A model generated the notes under the pieces. It was given only the letters and a program-made list of their open reading frames with translations, ran no database searches and was not told where the DNA came from. The position numbers and the translations under genes were made by a program. DNA of 64,000 nucleotides from Trochalopteron elliotii (Eukaryota; Chordata; Aves; Passeriformes; Leiothrichidae): the NCBI GenBank assembly GCA_024734555.1, contig JANPWX010000248.1, positions 109,841-173,840 of the forward strand, read 5' to 3'. Shown one piece after another: positions 44,647 to 57,150 of this stretch; the first letter of the stretch is position 1, and each line of letters begins with the position of its first letter.

Positions 44647-45234
44647 CTTTCTGTAGTTTGCTGCTTTCAAAGGAGCCTGTTTAAAAGCCAGGAGAGGGTT
44701 TCAGCCCTTTGCAGGATGAGCTGGTGAGTCCTGAGGTGTCCCATCAAACTCCTTGCCCTGGAAATCTTCAGGACTCCTCAGAGGAGGCCCCAGAGGGCCC
44801 CAGCATGGCTGAGCTCAGAAGGGATCTGTTACACCCTCAGGGTGCTTGTCAAAGCCTTTTGTTTCTGCTTCCTAATGAACTTTTCCCTGAGCTGTCAGTG
44901 CCTTGGAATTGCTCTGCCCTGCTAAAACCTGCATGGTTCTGCCTGTCCTACAGAGAAAAGGGGGGAGCCAGGAGGACTGAGCACCCCCACTCTGCCCTGC
45001 TGGCCCTGGGGAGGGCTGGGATGTGGGATGGTGGCTGGGCATCCCTTGGCAGGGAGGGACAGATATTATCTGATTGCACAGTTCCCTTGGGAGGCACAAG
45101 CAAGGCTGGAGGGAAATGTGAGGTAGGTTGGGGAATTCCACTTTTTTCAAATCATTTCCATAAATAAGAAACTACCCAGCTGTTGTCTGGGTGCCTACAA
45201 GCACTCCCCTGTCAGAGATCCTCTCTCCAAGGAA
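44647..45234. other. Non-coding stretch, nothing recognised
   Basis: Unique sequence between the solo LTR and a CR1 fragment, with no supported exon. Confidence 0.4.
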
Positions 45235-45374
45235 GCATTGGCAATAAGAGCCAGGCCAGGCTGGATGGGGCTTGGAGCAGCCTGGGATAGTGGGAGGTGT
45301 CCCTGCCCATGGCAGGGGCTGGGATGGGATGAGCTTTAAAATCCTTTCCAACCCAAACCATTCCATAATCCACT
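45235..45374 (+). mobile_element. CR1 LINE 3' fragment, short
   Basis: Tail landmarks 'gccaggctggatggggcttg', 'ccctgcccatggcaggggct' and 'ccaacccaaaccattccata'. 5'-truncated. Confidence 0.88.
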
Positions 45375-46738
45375 GACTGTAAGTGTTCAACCCTTCTGAA
45401 GACCCTCCCCAACCACTCCTTTATCCCTGTTTCTGAGGAGATCCTGGTGTTTTCATTCCATCTCCCAAACCTGGAGTATTTTAGCAGGAGACAAACTGGA
45501 TGCATCCTTCCCTTCCCTCACTGACAGCACATATCTCAAATTGGAGCAGTTACAGAGCTTTTATCCTGACACTGTCTGTCAAATTTAAGAAGGTTTTTTT
45601 TGATCCACTTTAGAGAAAATCAAAATGTTTAATCTAGAAAAACTTGAAATGCATCATCAACCCATCCACCCCCCCTTGGCTTTTTCTTACAGGACCAGTT
45701 GCTGGAGCAGTGGAGGTGCATGTAGGTTTGATTATTCTAAAGCTGCATGTTTGGTGACAATATTATTTCTTCCCAAGTATTAACCTTCTTTCTTTGCTTG
45801 CATCTGTTGGTGACATGCTCACACTGACACACATTACTGCCTATTGATTCCTCATTGAAAGAGTCTCAATTCTTCAGTGAGATGCTTTATTAGAGCAATT
45901 TACTCCCTGTGAAACAAATCTAACAACTTTTAGAGAGATCTTGTGATGACATCAAGCAGCCACAAAACTGTGGTGCTGCACCCTGGTTCAAAATGGACTC
46001 TGCTCAGCAGTTTCATGTGGTCTCACCTCATTTACCTCTTCCCTGGTTTTGCCAGAAATGGCAAAAAAACTCCTGAGGTTTCCTCAATTTTGTTGTTTTT
46101 CTTATGCAAGACAAGAAAGTCTGACCAAATTCATGGAGTTCTCAACCTTCTATTTTAGTGGCTGAGGTCTGTTTGCATCTTGTAAACAAGATTTAATATT
46201 CTTTAAAAAATCTCTGTAGAGCTGAATTCGTATTTCATTAAAGTATCAAATCTTGTTTTAAGTTAAAAAACCTTGGACATTCTGACTTTGAGACTCCCAC
46301 GGAGCTGCTGTAATTTGGGACAGGATATTCTCCTCCTGAGTTCAGCACTCAATATTTCACTGGGGTTTTTGTAACTCGTTCCAGTGTTGGAAAACAGCAA
46401 AGACAAGTATTTGCTCTCCATTTCATTGCTCCCTCGGGACTCTGATTAACCTGCTGCTCATTCCTTTCCTGAGGTAAATTCATGGCTTTGTTCTTTCTCT
46501 GTGTAGGAGGAGAAAGGAAAAAGAAAATAAAAAAATCTTTGCCATCAGTGCTGTGTGAATCTCTGCCAGGCTGGTGTGAGCTGTTCCTGGGCAGGGGTGG
46601 GCAGCAGGCAGGTCCTGGCAGGGCTGAGGGGCTGCTTTGCTTTGGAACCTTGCACTGCTCACTGACACCTGCTGCTCATCACATCCACTGCATTCCTGGG
46701 GGCCACGCAGCCAAGACATGAAATGTTTAAGTACAACA
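45375..46738. other. Non-coding block, no gene recognised
   Basis: AT-rich unique sequence. No exon or repeat identified. Confidence 0.45.
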
Positions 46739-47475
46739 TGTAATACACCATTGGGCTCTCAGGTTTGGTTTTCTCTCTGACCCGAGATTCAGGTGCTGGT
46801 TCTGGTGGATCCAGTGAGTCTTTTTTGCCCTCTGAAGGCTCTGAGTCAGACATGAGAATGAAGAGGAGTCTCAAGGTCTTGTTGTTTCTTGGGTTTCTCT
46901 TATTGTTTCTTATCTTACAATTTCTCTGTGCCCGGCCGAGATGTTCACAGCAGCTCAGACACAGGTGACTCCCCCTGTGATGGGAGGTCACTGCCTTCTT
47001 ATACAGATAATTATGTACTTATTATTTACAATTCTGTGCCAGTGCCTAGTACCTGTACTAAAGGGGTCATCTCTACTTTCACCCAATTCCTTGAACTACT
47101 TTGTGCCCACGTCACATCAGAGGATGGAGGCCAAGGGAGAACAAGAAGAACCCAGGGCACCGCCCTAAAATCTCCATCTTGTTCCCCATTCACCTCCAAT
47201 CTAAGAATCCCAAAACTACACAATTTTCCACCCAGTGATCAACTACTGTCTGTCTGTTACATTTTCTGACTTGTAATTCTTCTGTCAGTGTTAGAAGCTT
47301 TTTCCATGGACTAAAATCAAAGCCTGTGTCTTCCTGGGCTCTGTGCCAGGCACCCCCCTGGACAGACCCCCCTGTCCAGGATTCAAACCCTCCTTCTTCA
47401 AACCCTGAGGTCTGTGACCATCCAGGGCAACCAAAGGGATGCCCTGGACTCCAACATTGGGCTGCAGAAATAACA
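46739..47475 (-). mobile_element. Probable solo LTR of a second retrovirus family
   Basis: On the minus strand the segment would run TGTTATTTC...GTGTATTACA (about 737 bp). In sense, TATAAG (47003-46998) is followed about 95 bp later by AATAAG (46904-46899), a plausible TATA box and polyadenylation signal, and by a U5-like part of about 160 bp. Length, TG...CA ends and signal spacing suggest a beta-like (ERVK) LTR. No matching target duplication was found at these edges, so the boundaries, especially the right one, are uncertain. Confidence 0.55.
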
Positions 47476-49448
47476 CCTCTAGACCATCAAATGGCCAACT
47501 CTAAAGCTGTCTCCTAAAGAGGATTCTCCCCTGGGCAGCCCCAACCAAACCAAAGCATTGACACCCTCTGAGCAGTGCAGGAAATCCACGGTGTGTCCCA
47601 GATCTTTCTAAAACCAGGACTGAGGCACTGCCATGATGCAGCAGGCCTGAGACCCTGGACCTTTGCTTGCTCCCAATCTCAACACACCCTCCCCAAATCT
47701 GTGCCCTTTCTCAGGGCTCCCGTTGATCTCCTGCATCCCCCACATAAAGCAAAGTGCTGGGGGATGGTGCCACCACAGATGTCTGGGCTTTCTGCTTTGT
47801 TAAATCCACACCCATTATTTTAACATGCAAATTCCTTGGCTAGGAGAAGAAGGAAATGCACATTTCTTTTCTTTTTCATAATCATCTTTGCTAGTCATAG
47901 GGCAGTTGGAATAATGTGTTCTCTTTCAAATGAAAACAAAGGCATAAAAATAGAGCTTCAGAACCCAGAACAGTGGCAAGATCTTTAAATAAATCCCTTC
48001 AGAATACTCGATTTTCAAATTGGATGCTTCAAATAGATTCACCATCTCACCTTCTCTCCAGAAGATGCTTTTATCAGATCTAAAACTAAAGGGCACTTAG
48101 AAGAGCTTTAGTGAGGATTTTCTAACAATTGCCTGTTAGACCTTAGCCAAAATCAAATGTCTGTTTGTGCCTAGGTACATTCAGTTTTCTTTGCAGTTTT
48201 CCTTGGTGCAGTTGTTCATTCTTTGCAGTTGTCTCCATTCATGGCCCCTGCTGTTAAATTGCTGCTGCATTTCCCTGCAGAGAAAGCTGCACTTTATTGA
48301 TAGATGAAGAGATTCCAAATAATCTATTGTCCAAGGCAGTAACTATTTTTCTTTGGGGAAAGCCCCTTAGCTGGAATGTGCAGCTTAACAAACAAATAAA
48401 ACAATGCCAAACTCACTTGTGGATGAAAGAGGGGGGAACCCTCAGGATTTAATGGGTGGAGTGAAAGGAATCCATTGTCTGGGCAGTGCCCACCACCTCA
48501 TCCTCTCACACTGAGGGTCACTGGAGCAGGCAGTGTCTGCTGACCCTCAGGACTCCTGCTTGGCTTGCAGCAGAGCAAACATCCCTGGGATGCATCCTGC
48601 AGGGAGGCAAATCCATCAGAGAGCTCACAGCCTGGAAATCTGGTGCCTGAGCTGCCCCAAGCTGCCTCCTTGGGCCACCATGAAGCCAAGGTGGTGCCAG
48701 GGAACTCAATCCCTGAAAAAGAGCTTTCCCTTTTCCCTGAGGCCAATGAATTCCCATGGACCTGGCAATGCTGGCTGTGCTCTGTAATCCCTGCCTGCTC
48801 AAGGAAAATGCTGGATGTGAGCAGTGGAGCAGGTCAGGGAGCTGAGAGCATTGCTAGGCTGGCAGGGAGGATTTCACACTTGAGCAGATTGTTGTTGCCA
48901 TTCCAGCACCTCCAGCATGGGGCTGGCTGGAGCACGAGTGCTGGGCCTTGGCAAATCCAGCTTTTGGGTTCTGGCTTTTCTACAAACTCACTGTGTGAAT
49001 TTTGGCAAGTTGTTTAATTTCCTTGAGCGGGATCCAAAACCTGGGGAAGTCAAGGAGAGTCTTTCCTGGAGCTTAAATATATTTTAAATTGGCTCCTTAG
49101 GTCTCTGTAGTCTCTAATGTGGGAAATGCTCTGCCTCTCCTAGATTGGCTGCAAACTCTGCTTGACAGGGTTTGTTCCTGGCTGGGAGCACAGCAGAGCC
49201 CTGATTTGGGTTGGCATCCTGGAGATTCAAGGCAAACAGAACCTGTGAGCACCCTGCAGATACAGGCACTCAGCTGTGGCAAGCACCATCCTTCCAAATG
49301 CTGTGCTCCTTCTGGGTGGGAGCACAGCACAGAAGGGCTTGGATGGCTCATGTTTATCCACTGCAAAAATAAAACCACCTAAAGGCAGTCAGGGTTAGCC
49401 TCAATGCAGGGGTTGCATTGGTGGTGAAATAACAGGGATATTATTGTG
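47476..49448. other. Non-coding block, no gene recognised
   Basis: The part at about 47830-48420 is AT-rich and repeat-free; the rest carries overlapping short frames only. No exon is supported. Confidence 0.45.
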
Positions 49449-49730
49449 GAATCACAGAATTCCAGGATGGTTTGGGTTGGAAGGATCTTCAAACTCATCT
49501 CATTCCACCCCCTGCCATGGGCAGGGACACCTTCCACTGTCCCAGGTTGCTCCAAGCCCTGTCCAGCCTGACCTTGGACACTTCCAGGGATCCAGGGGCA
49601 GCCACAGCTTCTGTGGGCACCCTGTGCCAGGGCCTCCCCACCCTCACAGGGAATAATTCCTTCCTAATTTCCAATCTGAATCTCTCCTCTTTCAGTTCTC
49701 CTTTGTCCTATCACTACCTGCCCATGCAGA
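49449..49730 (-). mobile_element. CR1 LINE 3' fragment
   Basis: About 280 bp on the minus strand: 'cacagaattccaggatggtt', 'ccatgggcagggacacct', 'gggatccaggggcagccaca' and 'gggaataattccttcctaat'. Well preserved. Confidence 0.93.
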
Positions 49731-50514
49731 AAGTGGCTCTACTCTTTTTTCAGTCCCCTGTAAGAACTGGAAGTCCTCAGTGACATCTCCCAGAGCATTT
49801 TCCTCTCCAGGCACATCAGTATGACTTCAGCAGAAAGAGGGATTCCTGCAGGCATTTCCTGGTCTGCAAAAGGCTTTTGCCTCCTTAGGCAGAGCCCAGA
49901 GCAGCATCTCTCATGCCCGATTTGGTTCCTCTTCTGCTCCATGGTAGTTCTGTCAAGGCACAGCTGGGGCTGTTTGCAGCTCTGCCTGGGCAGGAGCTCC
50001 TGTCTCTCCCCACTGTCCACCTCCTGCAGGAAGGAATCCCCAATCCAGCCTCTTCCCTCCCCTCCTGCACAGCCTGAGGAGTGCAGCTGAACCCAGAGAT
50101 GTGCTGTGCATTCCTGCATGGAAATGTCAGCCAAGTGACCCTCATTCCCAGCGAGCCACAAGGCTGGGGACAGCAGTGACAAGCCAAGTGGGTCACAATC
50201 CAAGTCCCCTTCTCACAGGAGCCCAAGCAAACCAAGCAGTCCTGCTCCCAGTGGGACAGGGCAGCTGTGGAGCTGGGCTGGTGCTGCTGCCCCAGCCTGG
50301 GGGTGGGGTTCCATTGGGTCAGATACAGATTTGGGAGCAGTGGTAGCTCTGAGATGGATGTGAGGAGGTTTGGATCATAAATTTGGGGCTCCTCAGTAGC
50401 CAAGGAGAGGATTATGTGGGACTGGAGCAAGGGGTAGCTCAGGGCTCTGGAGTTTTGAATCTCTGAGAGGAGGAGGAGGAGGGAAGGGCTGGGATGGAGA
50501 GGTGTGAGGATTTA
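49731..50514. other. Non-coding block, no gene recognised
   Basis: Overlapping frames of 80-181 aa on both strands without domains. A GGA run is present near 50468-50480. Confidence 0.45.
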
Positions 50515-50640
50515 CAGGGGATGGGCAGAAATTAGGAAAGCCAGGTTGGATGGGCACTGGAGCCACCTGACCTTGTGGGTGGCATCCTTGTCCTTGAACT
50601 AGTTGAGGTCCCTTGTCACCCAAACCATGGTGTGACCTGG
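50515..50640 (+). mobile_element. Degenerate CR1 3' fragment
   Basis: Weak resemblance to the CR1 tail: 'gccaggttggatgggcactg', then 'gttgaggtcccttgtcaccc' and 'aaaccatggtgtga'. It is short and diverged. Confidence 0.6.
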
Positions 50641-51899
50641 CAGAGGAGGGACACCCTGGGGACACTCTGTGTCTCAGGACTCAGCTGAGGGCAAGGACTG
50701 CTTTCCCTGTGCCCTGTGCCTCTGTTCTCCTGCTGGGAGCTCAGCAGCTCTGGGAATTCTGGCCCAGGGCTCCAGGTGCTGTACCTGAGCAGGGACAATG
50801 CTGGGAAATCCTCAGGGAGGATCTGAAGCCGTGTGGTTTCACACCTTTAACTACAAAAGCCTTCAGATCACCCCTGGCCTAGGCAAGAACAGGCAGGTTC
50901 CTCCCAGCCCTTTCTGCACTGCTGCAGCAATTTATGGCTCCCAGGAGCTTTGCTCATTTTAAAAAGTGCCCATGGAAGCATTTCTCATGGAAAGGCTTTC
51001 CAGCATATTTTAATGGGGAAGGAGTGAGTGTATTTATTTGAAGTGGTGCACTAGAAAGCTGCTCCAAGCCTGGCATCACCACTGTGATGTAAAGAGAGGG
51101 AACACAAGGCTCATTGTGAACCCTTCATCACAGACTGAAAGACAACTCCATGCCCAGGAACTCCCACAGCACTCAGCCTGATTTTACTGGAGTCCCCAGT
51201 AAAACTTTTAGTTCAGATGGTTTTTGCTTGTTCAAGTCTGTTCCCGAGGTCAAATCTAAGGTTGGGCCACTGAAAAATGCAGATTTAGGATCCATGTTGC
51301 TCCCTAGCACTTTTTATTCTTTCAGTGCTACCCTAAGTTTCATTAACCTGGAGTTAAACTAAGGTTATGCTGTTGGATGAGCATAATAAAACGCACTGCC
51401 TGGGCTGAGGAACATATTTCTTTCATGGTGCTTTAAGAGGTCCATAAAGCTGTGATTAAATGATGTCTAAGCTTAGCTCTTCTGCAGCATCTTGCTGAGA
51501 GCAGAATCTAAACCTTGTTGGGACCTTGTCTTTAACACAGCACTGTCACAGCGAGGGGCAGAGCCACCAGACCCAGCAACTCTGCTTATTTTAAGCCAGC
51601 GACAGCTGAGGTGGCCCTTTGCAAATGCCTGTAACATGATGCTCTCCTAAATTACAGCCCGGCTCATCCCGCGGCCCCAGGAATGTGTTGGTGTGTGCTC
51701 AGGGAGCAGCTGGCACGGCAGGGAGGGCTCAGAAATCCCACCCCAGCCCTGAGCTGGGAAGGCACGAGAGGTGCAGGGTTTGTTCAAGGGAAACAGCTGC
51801 AGCAAGAGAAGGAAAAACAAGGAGAAAGGAAAAAAAAAAAGAAAATGAGGCAGTCAAAGGGGCAGAAACAGCTGGAGCTGTGCCAGGGAGGGGCAGGCT
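50641..51899. other. Non-coding block, no gene recognised
   Basis: AT-rich, repeat-free sequence at about 50930-51540 and an A-rich tract at 51828-51846. No exon is recognised. Confidence 0.45.
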
Positions 51900-52116
51900 G
51901 GAGATCAGGGAAAGGTTCTACCCCAGAGGGTGCTGGCACTGCCCAGGCTCCCCAGGGAATGGGCACAGCCCCGAGGCTGCCAGAGCTGCAGGAGCCCTTG
52001 GACAGCTCTGCCAGGGATGCCCAGGGTGGGATTTTGGGGTGTCTGTGCAGGGACAGGGGCTGGGCTGGGGGATCCTGTGGGGCCCTCCCAGCTCAGGACA
52101 TTCTGTGATCTCTTGT
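51900..52116 (+). mobile_element. CR1 LINE 3' fragment, other subfamily
   Basis: It contains 'gaaaggttctaccccagagg', 'ccagggatgcccagggtggg' and 'ctcaggacattctgtgatct'. It pairs with the opposite-strand copy at 37666-37900. Confidence 0.9.
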
Positions 52117-54254
52117 CCAACACAAGACTAGATCCTGGCTGTTCAGTCCAGAGGCAGCACTGGTTTTGTGGCATAGCAACAAGATAAATCTGCTTCTTTT
52201 GACTGTGGTGTTTTGGTACTGATGTAGCTTCCTTGTGGTTTACTGGGAGGAAAGGGCTCCCCTTGGACCCAGCCTGGCCCTGCTGTGCTGCAGGGCCACC
52301 CCAGAGCAGGGGTTGTCACTGCCACCACCCCACAGCCCAACTTTGGAAGGGACGCACTCATGTGAAGGAGTAAAGACACATCTCCCAGTCAGACCTTTCC
52401 AGGGAACTTGAGCACAGTGATTGAATGGTCCTAAAAAATCATTTCTGTCTGACTGTGAACTGCCAGGCAAGGCAAGGAGCTGAAATCCAGGGCTGGAGAA
52501 GGCTGGGGATTAACACCAGGGGCTTAGGCTCGTGCAGACAAGCAAACTTCAGCAAGACTTTCTCTTGGAAGAGAACAGAGTGGTTGTTACTGAGACAGGG
52601 AAAGCAGAGATCATTGCTGTGGTGTTATTTTAATAGAGGTTGTGTAACTTTACCTTGTTCTGAACTCCCAAACTTTTCTGGCTGGTAATAGGAACATTGC
52701 CACAGCACGAGCCTCGAAGCAAGAAGCCTTGGAAGCTTCCCAGGAAGGCTGGGGAATCAAAGATGTGCAGCTTAATATAGAGACAAAGTTTGAGCAGGCA
52801 GCAAAACAGCAGGGTCTGAGGGGCAGGGCAGGGTGAAGTCACAGCATTACTCACTTTCATGGCTGCTTCTCCCTCCAAAGGGGCAGCTGAGTAAGGATTT
52901 CTTCATTTAGCAATGGAATTTCTCAAGTGACAAGGAGAAGAGTCCTGAAGTGATTCCCACAGGGATGATTTGCCTGGGTTCAGTCAAGGACTGTACCTGC
53001 TAAGACTGTTCCCCACGGGGCTGTTTATCTGAGGCAGTCCTTGTCCAGGGAGTGAATATCCCACAGCTGGGATGGGAAAGGGCATCTGAAGGTGCAGGGC
53101 AGTGACTGTTTCATGGCCACACACAGAGCAGTGGCAGAGCAAAGCAGAAAATTGAGGGGACTTCACATCATGGGGCTGTCCCGAGGGCAGCAAGTTGCTT
53201 CCAGCAGCAAAGATGGGGAAGGGAAGGACAAAAGGGGGAGTTCCTCCTGCCCCATCTGTCCCTGGGCACACAGATCTGCCCACCCCAGTCCCAATCCTGA
53301 CATCCCAGTGCTGTCCTTGGAGCAGAGCCTTGAATTCTCAGGAATTTCCAGTGCAGGCTTGCTCCCCCCAGCCTGCCCAGCCCCACACCCTGAATCTCCT
53401 CTCAGCAGAGCCAGCAGAGGGTTTGCAGGCAGCTTCTGATCCCTGAAGTGATTCCTTCCAGTCCCTGTGACAGCTCTAAGTGCTTCAAACTGAGCAATTG
53501 GTGTTATCCACACGAGGATCTTGAAATCACAGTGATTGTGCAGGATGTGAGAGGGACCTGCCAGCTGCAGGTCACGGTCCTTTCCTGCCAAAACCACTTG
53601 AACCTTGTCACCAAACACGTGCTCCTGGGACAGGGTGCTCTTTTCGCTGCATTTGCTGCTCTCTTATGGCTTAAGATGGGAGGTTTGAAAGAAACAGCTC
53701 TTTTTTCAGGCAAACCTCCTCCTGGAATACTGGACTCCAACACTAAATAGACAGAAAAGCCACTCAATGGAAAAGGACTTTGTGTTGTCCCTGTAAATCT
53801 TTCATCCAATGCCCTCCACATGCACCAGGAGAGATCTCAGGGCATGATCTTTTGTGAGAGCATTGCAGAGATTGAGAGGTATAAATGTCAGTTCATTCAC
53901 AACTCCCTGTCACTTAGCTGAGCTGCTGCTCCAGCAGGCAGGGAGGAATGGGAATTTTTCTTTTCAGTCCTCCACAAGGACCTGTTCCCATGGAAAACCG
54001 ATTGTTTCTTGTGAATGGAGTGGGATCAGCCCCCCAAACTGGCTGGTTTGGTGTGTCCAAATCGTGTCAGGGTATCCTGCAGTGCAAGGGAGACCAGCTC
54101 ACAATTTAGACTTGGCCACAGGGAGATAAAATGAAAGAATCCACTCTGACCTTGCCAAAAGATGTGGGGTAAACCCTCATGTGTGTGTTCTGTCAGCCTG
54201 CCCTGAGCTGTTCCTGCAGGATGCTGTGGTTTCACTGTGGTTTCACTGTGGCTG
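52117..54254. other. Non-coding block, no gene recognised
   Basis: A pair of opposite-strand frames at 53163-53821 (up to 151 aa) is open on several frames at once and has no domain I recognise. A small tandem 'tggtttcactg' duplication lies at about 54228-54250. Confidence 0.4.
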
Positions 54255-54375
54255 GAGCAGTTCAAGGGAAGACTGGACCTGCCATGGTCTGGGTGATGAG
54301 GCAGTGTTGGGTCACAGGTTGGACTTAATGACTTCAGAGGTCTTTTCCAGCTTCATTGACCCTGTGATTCTGCAG
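54255..54375 (+). mobile_element. Degenerate CR1 3' fragment
   Basis: It has 'ggagcagttcaagggaagac', 'acaggttggacttaatgact' and 'gaccctgtgattctg', an old CR1 tail. Confidence 0.72.
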
Positions 54376-55894
54376 TTCCTCCAAAGCCAGGAGTCCTTGC
54401 CTTGCACACTGAGATGTGCCCAAAGAACTCAGCACTGCAGGGAGGTGCTGCCTGTGCTCCCTGCTGAGCCCCCAGCAGGGCAGGGCCTTCCCAAAGGACA
54501 CCAGCCACAGGTCAGAGCAGCTGCAGCATCTTGCAGAGCGACTCCTAACACCAGAATTCCTCTCCCTGGAACATAACACTTTTGGCAAGCCTGTCCAAGC
54601 CATCTGCACTGAAGCAGAGGCTGAACTTTGCTGGGAGCAATCCCTGGCTGTGGTTAACACTTGGTGGTGAGGAGAGAGGGAGCTCACATCTTCTGGCTGC
54701 ATGCTCTGAGCTTTGTGAGCACCTGCACCCACAGGAAGCAGGATCCTGGAGCACATTCCCTAATTTTCACCTTTTGATGTGGATTAAACAGTGGCTCAGG
54801 AGGTCAGATTTTGATCTCAGCATTAAAGCACTTCAGGAGAGACAGTTCCTGTTCAGGAAGAGTGAATTATTCCAGGACTATCACTGCCCAGCACATTTTT
54901 CTTCACTAATGCCACTTCATGGCTAGAAAGTCTCAATTGCAAGTCACATGTGTAAACATTGGAGCAGTCATTTATCCAGGGCACAATTTGTAGGGATGAC
55001 AAGTCATTTAAATAGTGTGTGTAAGGCAAAAAATCCCACCACTGATTTAGTGGCTTTATTATTACCCTGTCAGGAAAATTAATGTTCTATTTGCACAAAG
55101 CATCCATTCAGGCTCCCTATCTGCAGCAGCAGAGAGGCTGGGATGTGGGCTGAGGTGTCCCCAGGTTGGAGAGCTGTGTGGTGTCCCAGCTCCCAGCAGA
55201 ACTGGCCTTTCCCAGGATTGCCTAGCACTGGAAACAGCACATCCCAATTACTGACTGAGAAGGCCAACAACAGAGTGACAGACAGCCCTAAGTGTGAATC
55301 CTCAGGAGTGACTCACCCAGCAACTGGCTCCTTTCCAACGAAATGGTGGGAATTTTTTTTTCTTTTTTCTTTTGGTTGGAGCAGAGGAGCCTAAGGGAAA
55401 AGCACAGGAAGGAAAATATCATCAACAAGCTCTGCAAACCCAGAAACAACTCGGCTCTGTTTTGTAACAAGAGGAAGGAAGATGCTCTCCCACGTCTCCC
55501 TGCCTTTCTGTGCTGTGTTTCCCAACAAGTACAGTCGGATATAAATTGGCAGCAGCAGCAGGAGGGGCTGTTCCAAGGGCAGCACGAGGCAGGAGTGGGA
55601 ACAGGGAGGCAGGAGTGATGTCCTGCTGCAGCCCCAGGGCCTGGCTGAGAGGGGAGGCTCCAGCAGCCATGGCTGGGCTCAGCCAGTCACATCCAGACAG
55701 GCTCATGTGACAGATCCTGGATCCAGCCAGGAAGCCAAGCCAGGATCAGCCAGGCCAAACTCAGGTTTAGCTGTGCTCAGGTCAGGCTGGGAGCAAAGGG
55801 CTTGAGCACAGCAGGTGACTCCAACAAGGGCCCTCCCAGCTCTTTCCCAACAGCCCAACACCAGGACACAGCTGCAGCTGCACCAGAGCTGGCT
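54376..55894. other. Non-coding block, no gene recognised
   Basis: Short overlapping frames only. A T-rich patch lies at 55351-55372. Confidence 0.45.
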
Positions 55895-56125
55895 CACAGA
55901 ATCCCAGAATCCCAGAATCATTCTGGTTGGAAAAGACCTCCCAGACCATCGAGTCCAACCTGTGCCTGATCCCCACCTTGTCCCCAGCCCAGGGCACTGA
56001 GTGCCACATCCAGACCCTCCTTGGACACCTCCAGGGATGGGGACTCCAAAGCTCCCTGGGCAGATTCTTCCAATGATTAACAACCCTTCCCATGAAGAAA
56101 TTCCCCCCGAATTCCCTCCCCACTT
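55895..56125 (-). mobile_element. CR1 LINE 3' fragment, other subfamily
   Basis: Minus strand: three tandem 'cccagaat' octamers (55902-55921), then 'ggttggaaaagacctcccag', 'catcgagtccaacctgtgcc' and 'ccctgggcagattcttccaa'. Confidence 0.9.
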
Positions 56126-57009
56126 CATGGGGTGCTTTTTAGAGACAACTTTTGAACTCTTTTAATGTGGGGTCCTGATTTTCCATATGCTGGGGAGCTT
56201 GGGAGGAAATCAAGGGAGCCACAAGGAGCCTGTGCACCCTGGGAAGCTCATCCTCAGTTCTGTTTAGAGTTCCCTACCTCTCCTTTCAGGGAGAGTGCAT
56301 ATCCCATGAGCCAGTTGTCTGGAAAATGCATGAGACGGGGCAGAGATGGCTGTAAATATTCCCTGGTGTGATGGCAGCAACCTGGAGGAGGGAAAATAAA
56401 CTGTCAGCTTGAGAAGGGAGAGAACAAAGGCATTAATAAGAGCATCTAAACAGGCTCTGGAGCTGAACCATGGAATGGATGCAGCATGGTGGTGTCCACA
56501 GTGGATTTTCCAGGGATCTCCCAGAGCCTTCCAGCAGATCCCTTTGGGCAGGAGCCTCTGCAGAAGCCCTGTGGTGATGGGTGGGCAGACAGGGACTCCT
56601 CAGAATGAAGCTGGGCCCTCATCATATTCCCTGGGCTTCTTCCAAAAAGTGAGGATGCACTTGAGAGATTCCAGAAGGCTCTCATGGAGATGTGTCCACT
56701 TAAACTGGCTGTGGTGAGATTGGCTGAGAAGAAAATGAAACATCGAAGGAGAACCAACTGTTAAAGCACTTTAACTGGTGAGGCAACCAGGTATTTATCC
56801 TTTTGGGGTTCTTCCTGACACACTGCAAACAGAGGGAAGCAGAGCCAGCCTGACCTGGTTTGCCACCTCCCTTTACACCTGCATTCTGATGAAGGCTCCC
56901 TTAATCATACGGGCTGTGTAAAGCAATTTATTCTGCCATTTTCTTTTAGTTCCCTGCAGGTTTCTGAACCTTTTATAGAGTCTTGGGTGAAGCTGTTGAG
57001 CTCCTGGAG
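56126..57009. other. Non-coding block, no gene recognised
   Basis: No exon or repeat identified between the CR1 fragments. Confidence 0.45.
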
Positions 57010-57150
57010 ATGTGAGGCACCAGAACAGGTTGTCCATGAATATGAGGGATGAACATTCCAGGAGGGTTTCAGAACACAGATGGACAGGGCTCTCAGTGAC
57101 CTGATCCAACCTTGAAGTTGCCTGCTTTGAATTTGTCTATGATTCCAAAT
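57010..57150 (+). mobile_element. Probable ancient CR1 3' fragment
   Basis: Faint match to the CR1 tail: 'agaacaggttgtccatgaat', 'acctgatccaaccttgaagt', ending 'gtctatgattccaaat'. Heavily diverged. Confidence 0.5.

Noticed and set aside
53163..53821. Opposed frames of 105-151 aa as a possible exon
   Set aside because: Several frames are open at once, and no family resemblance or splice sites can be defended.
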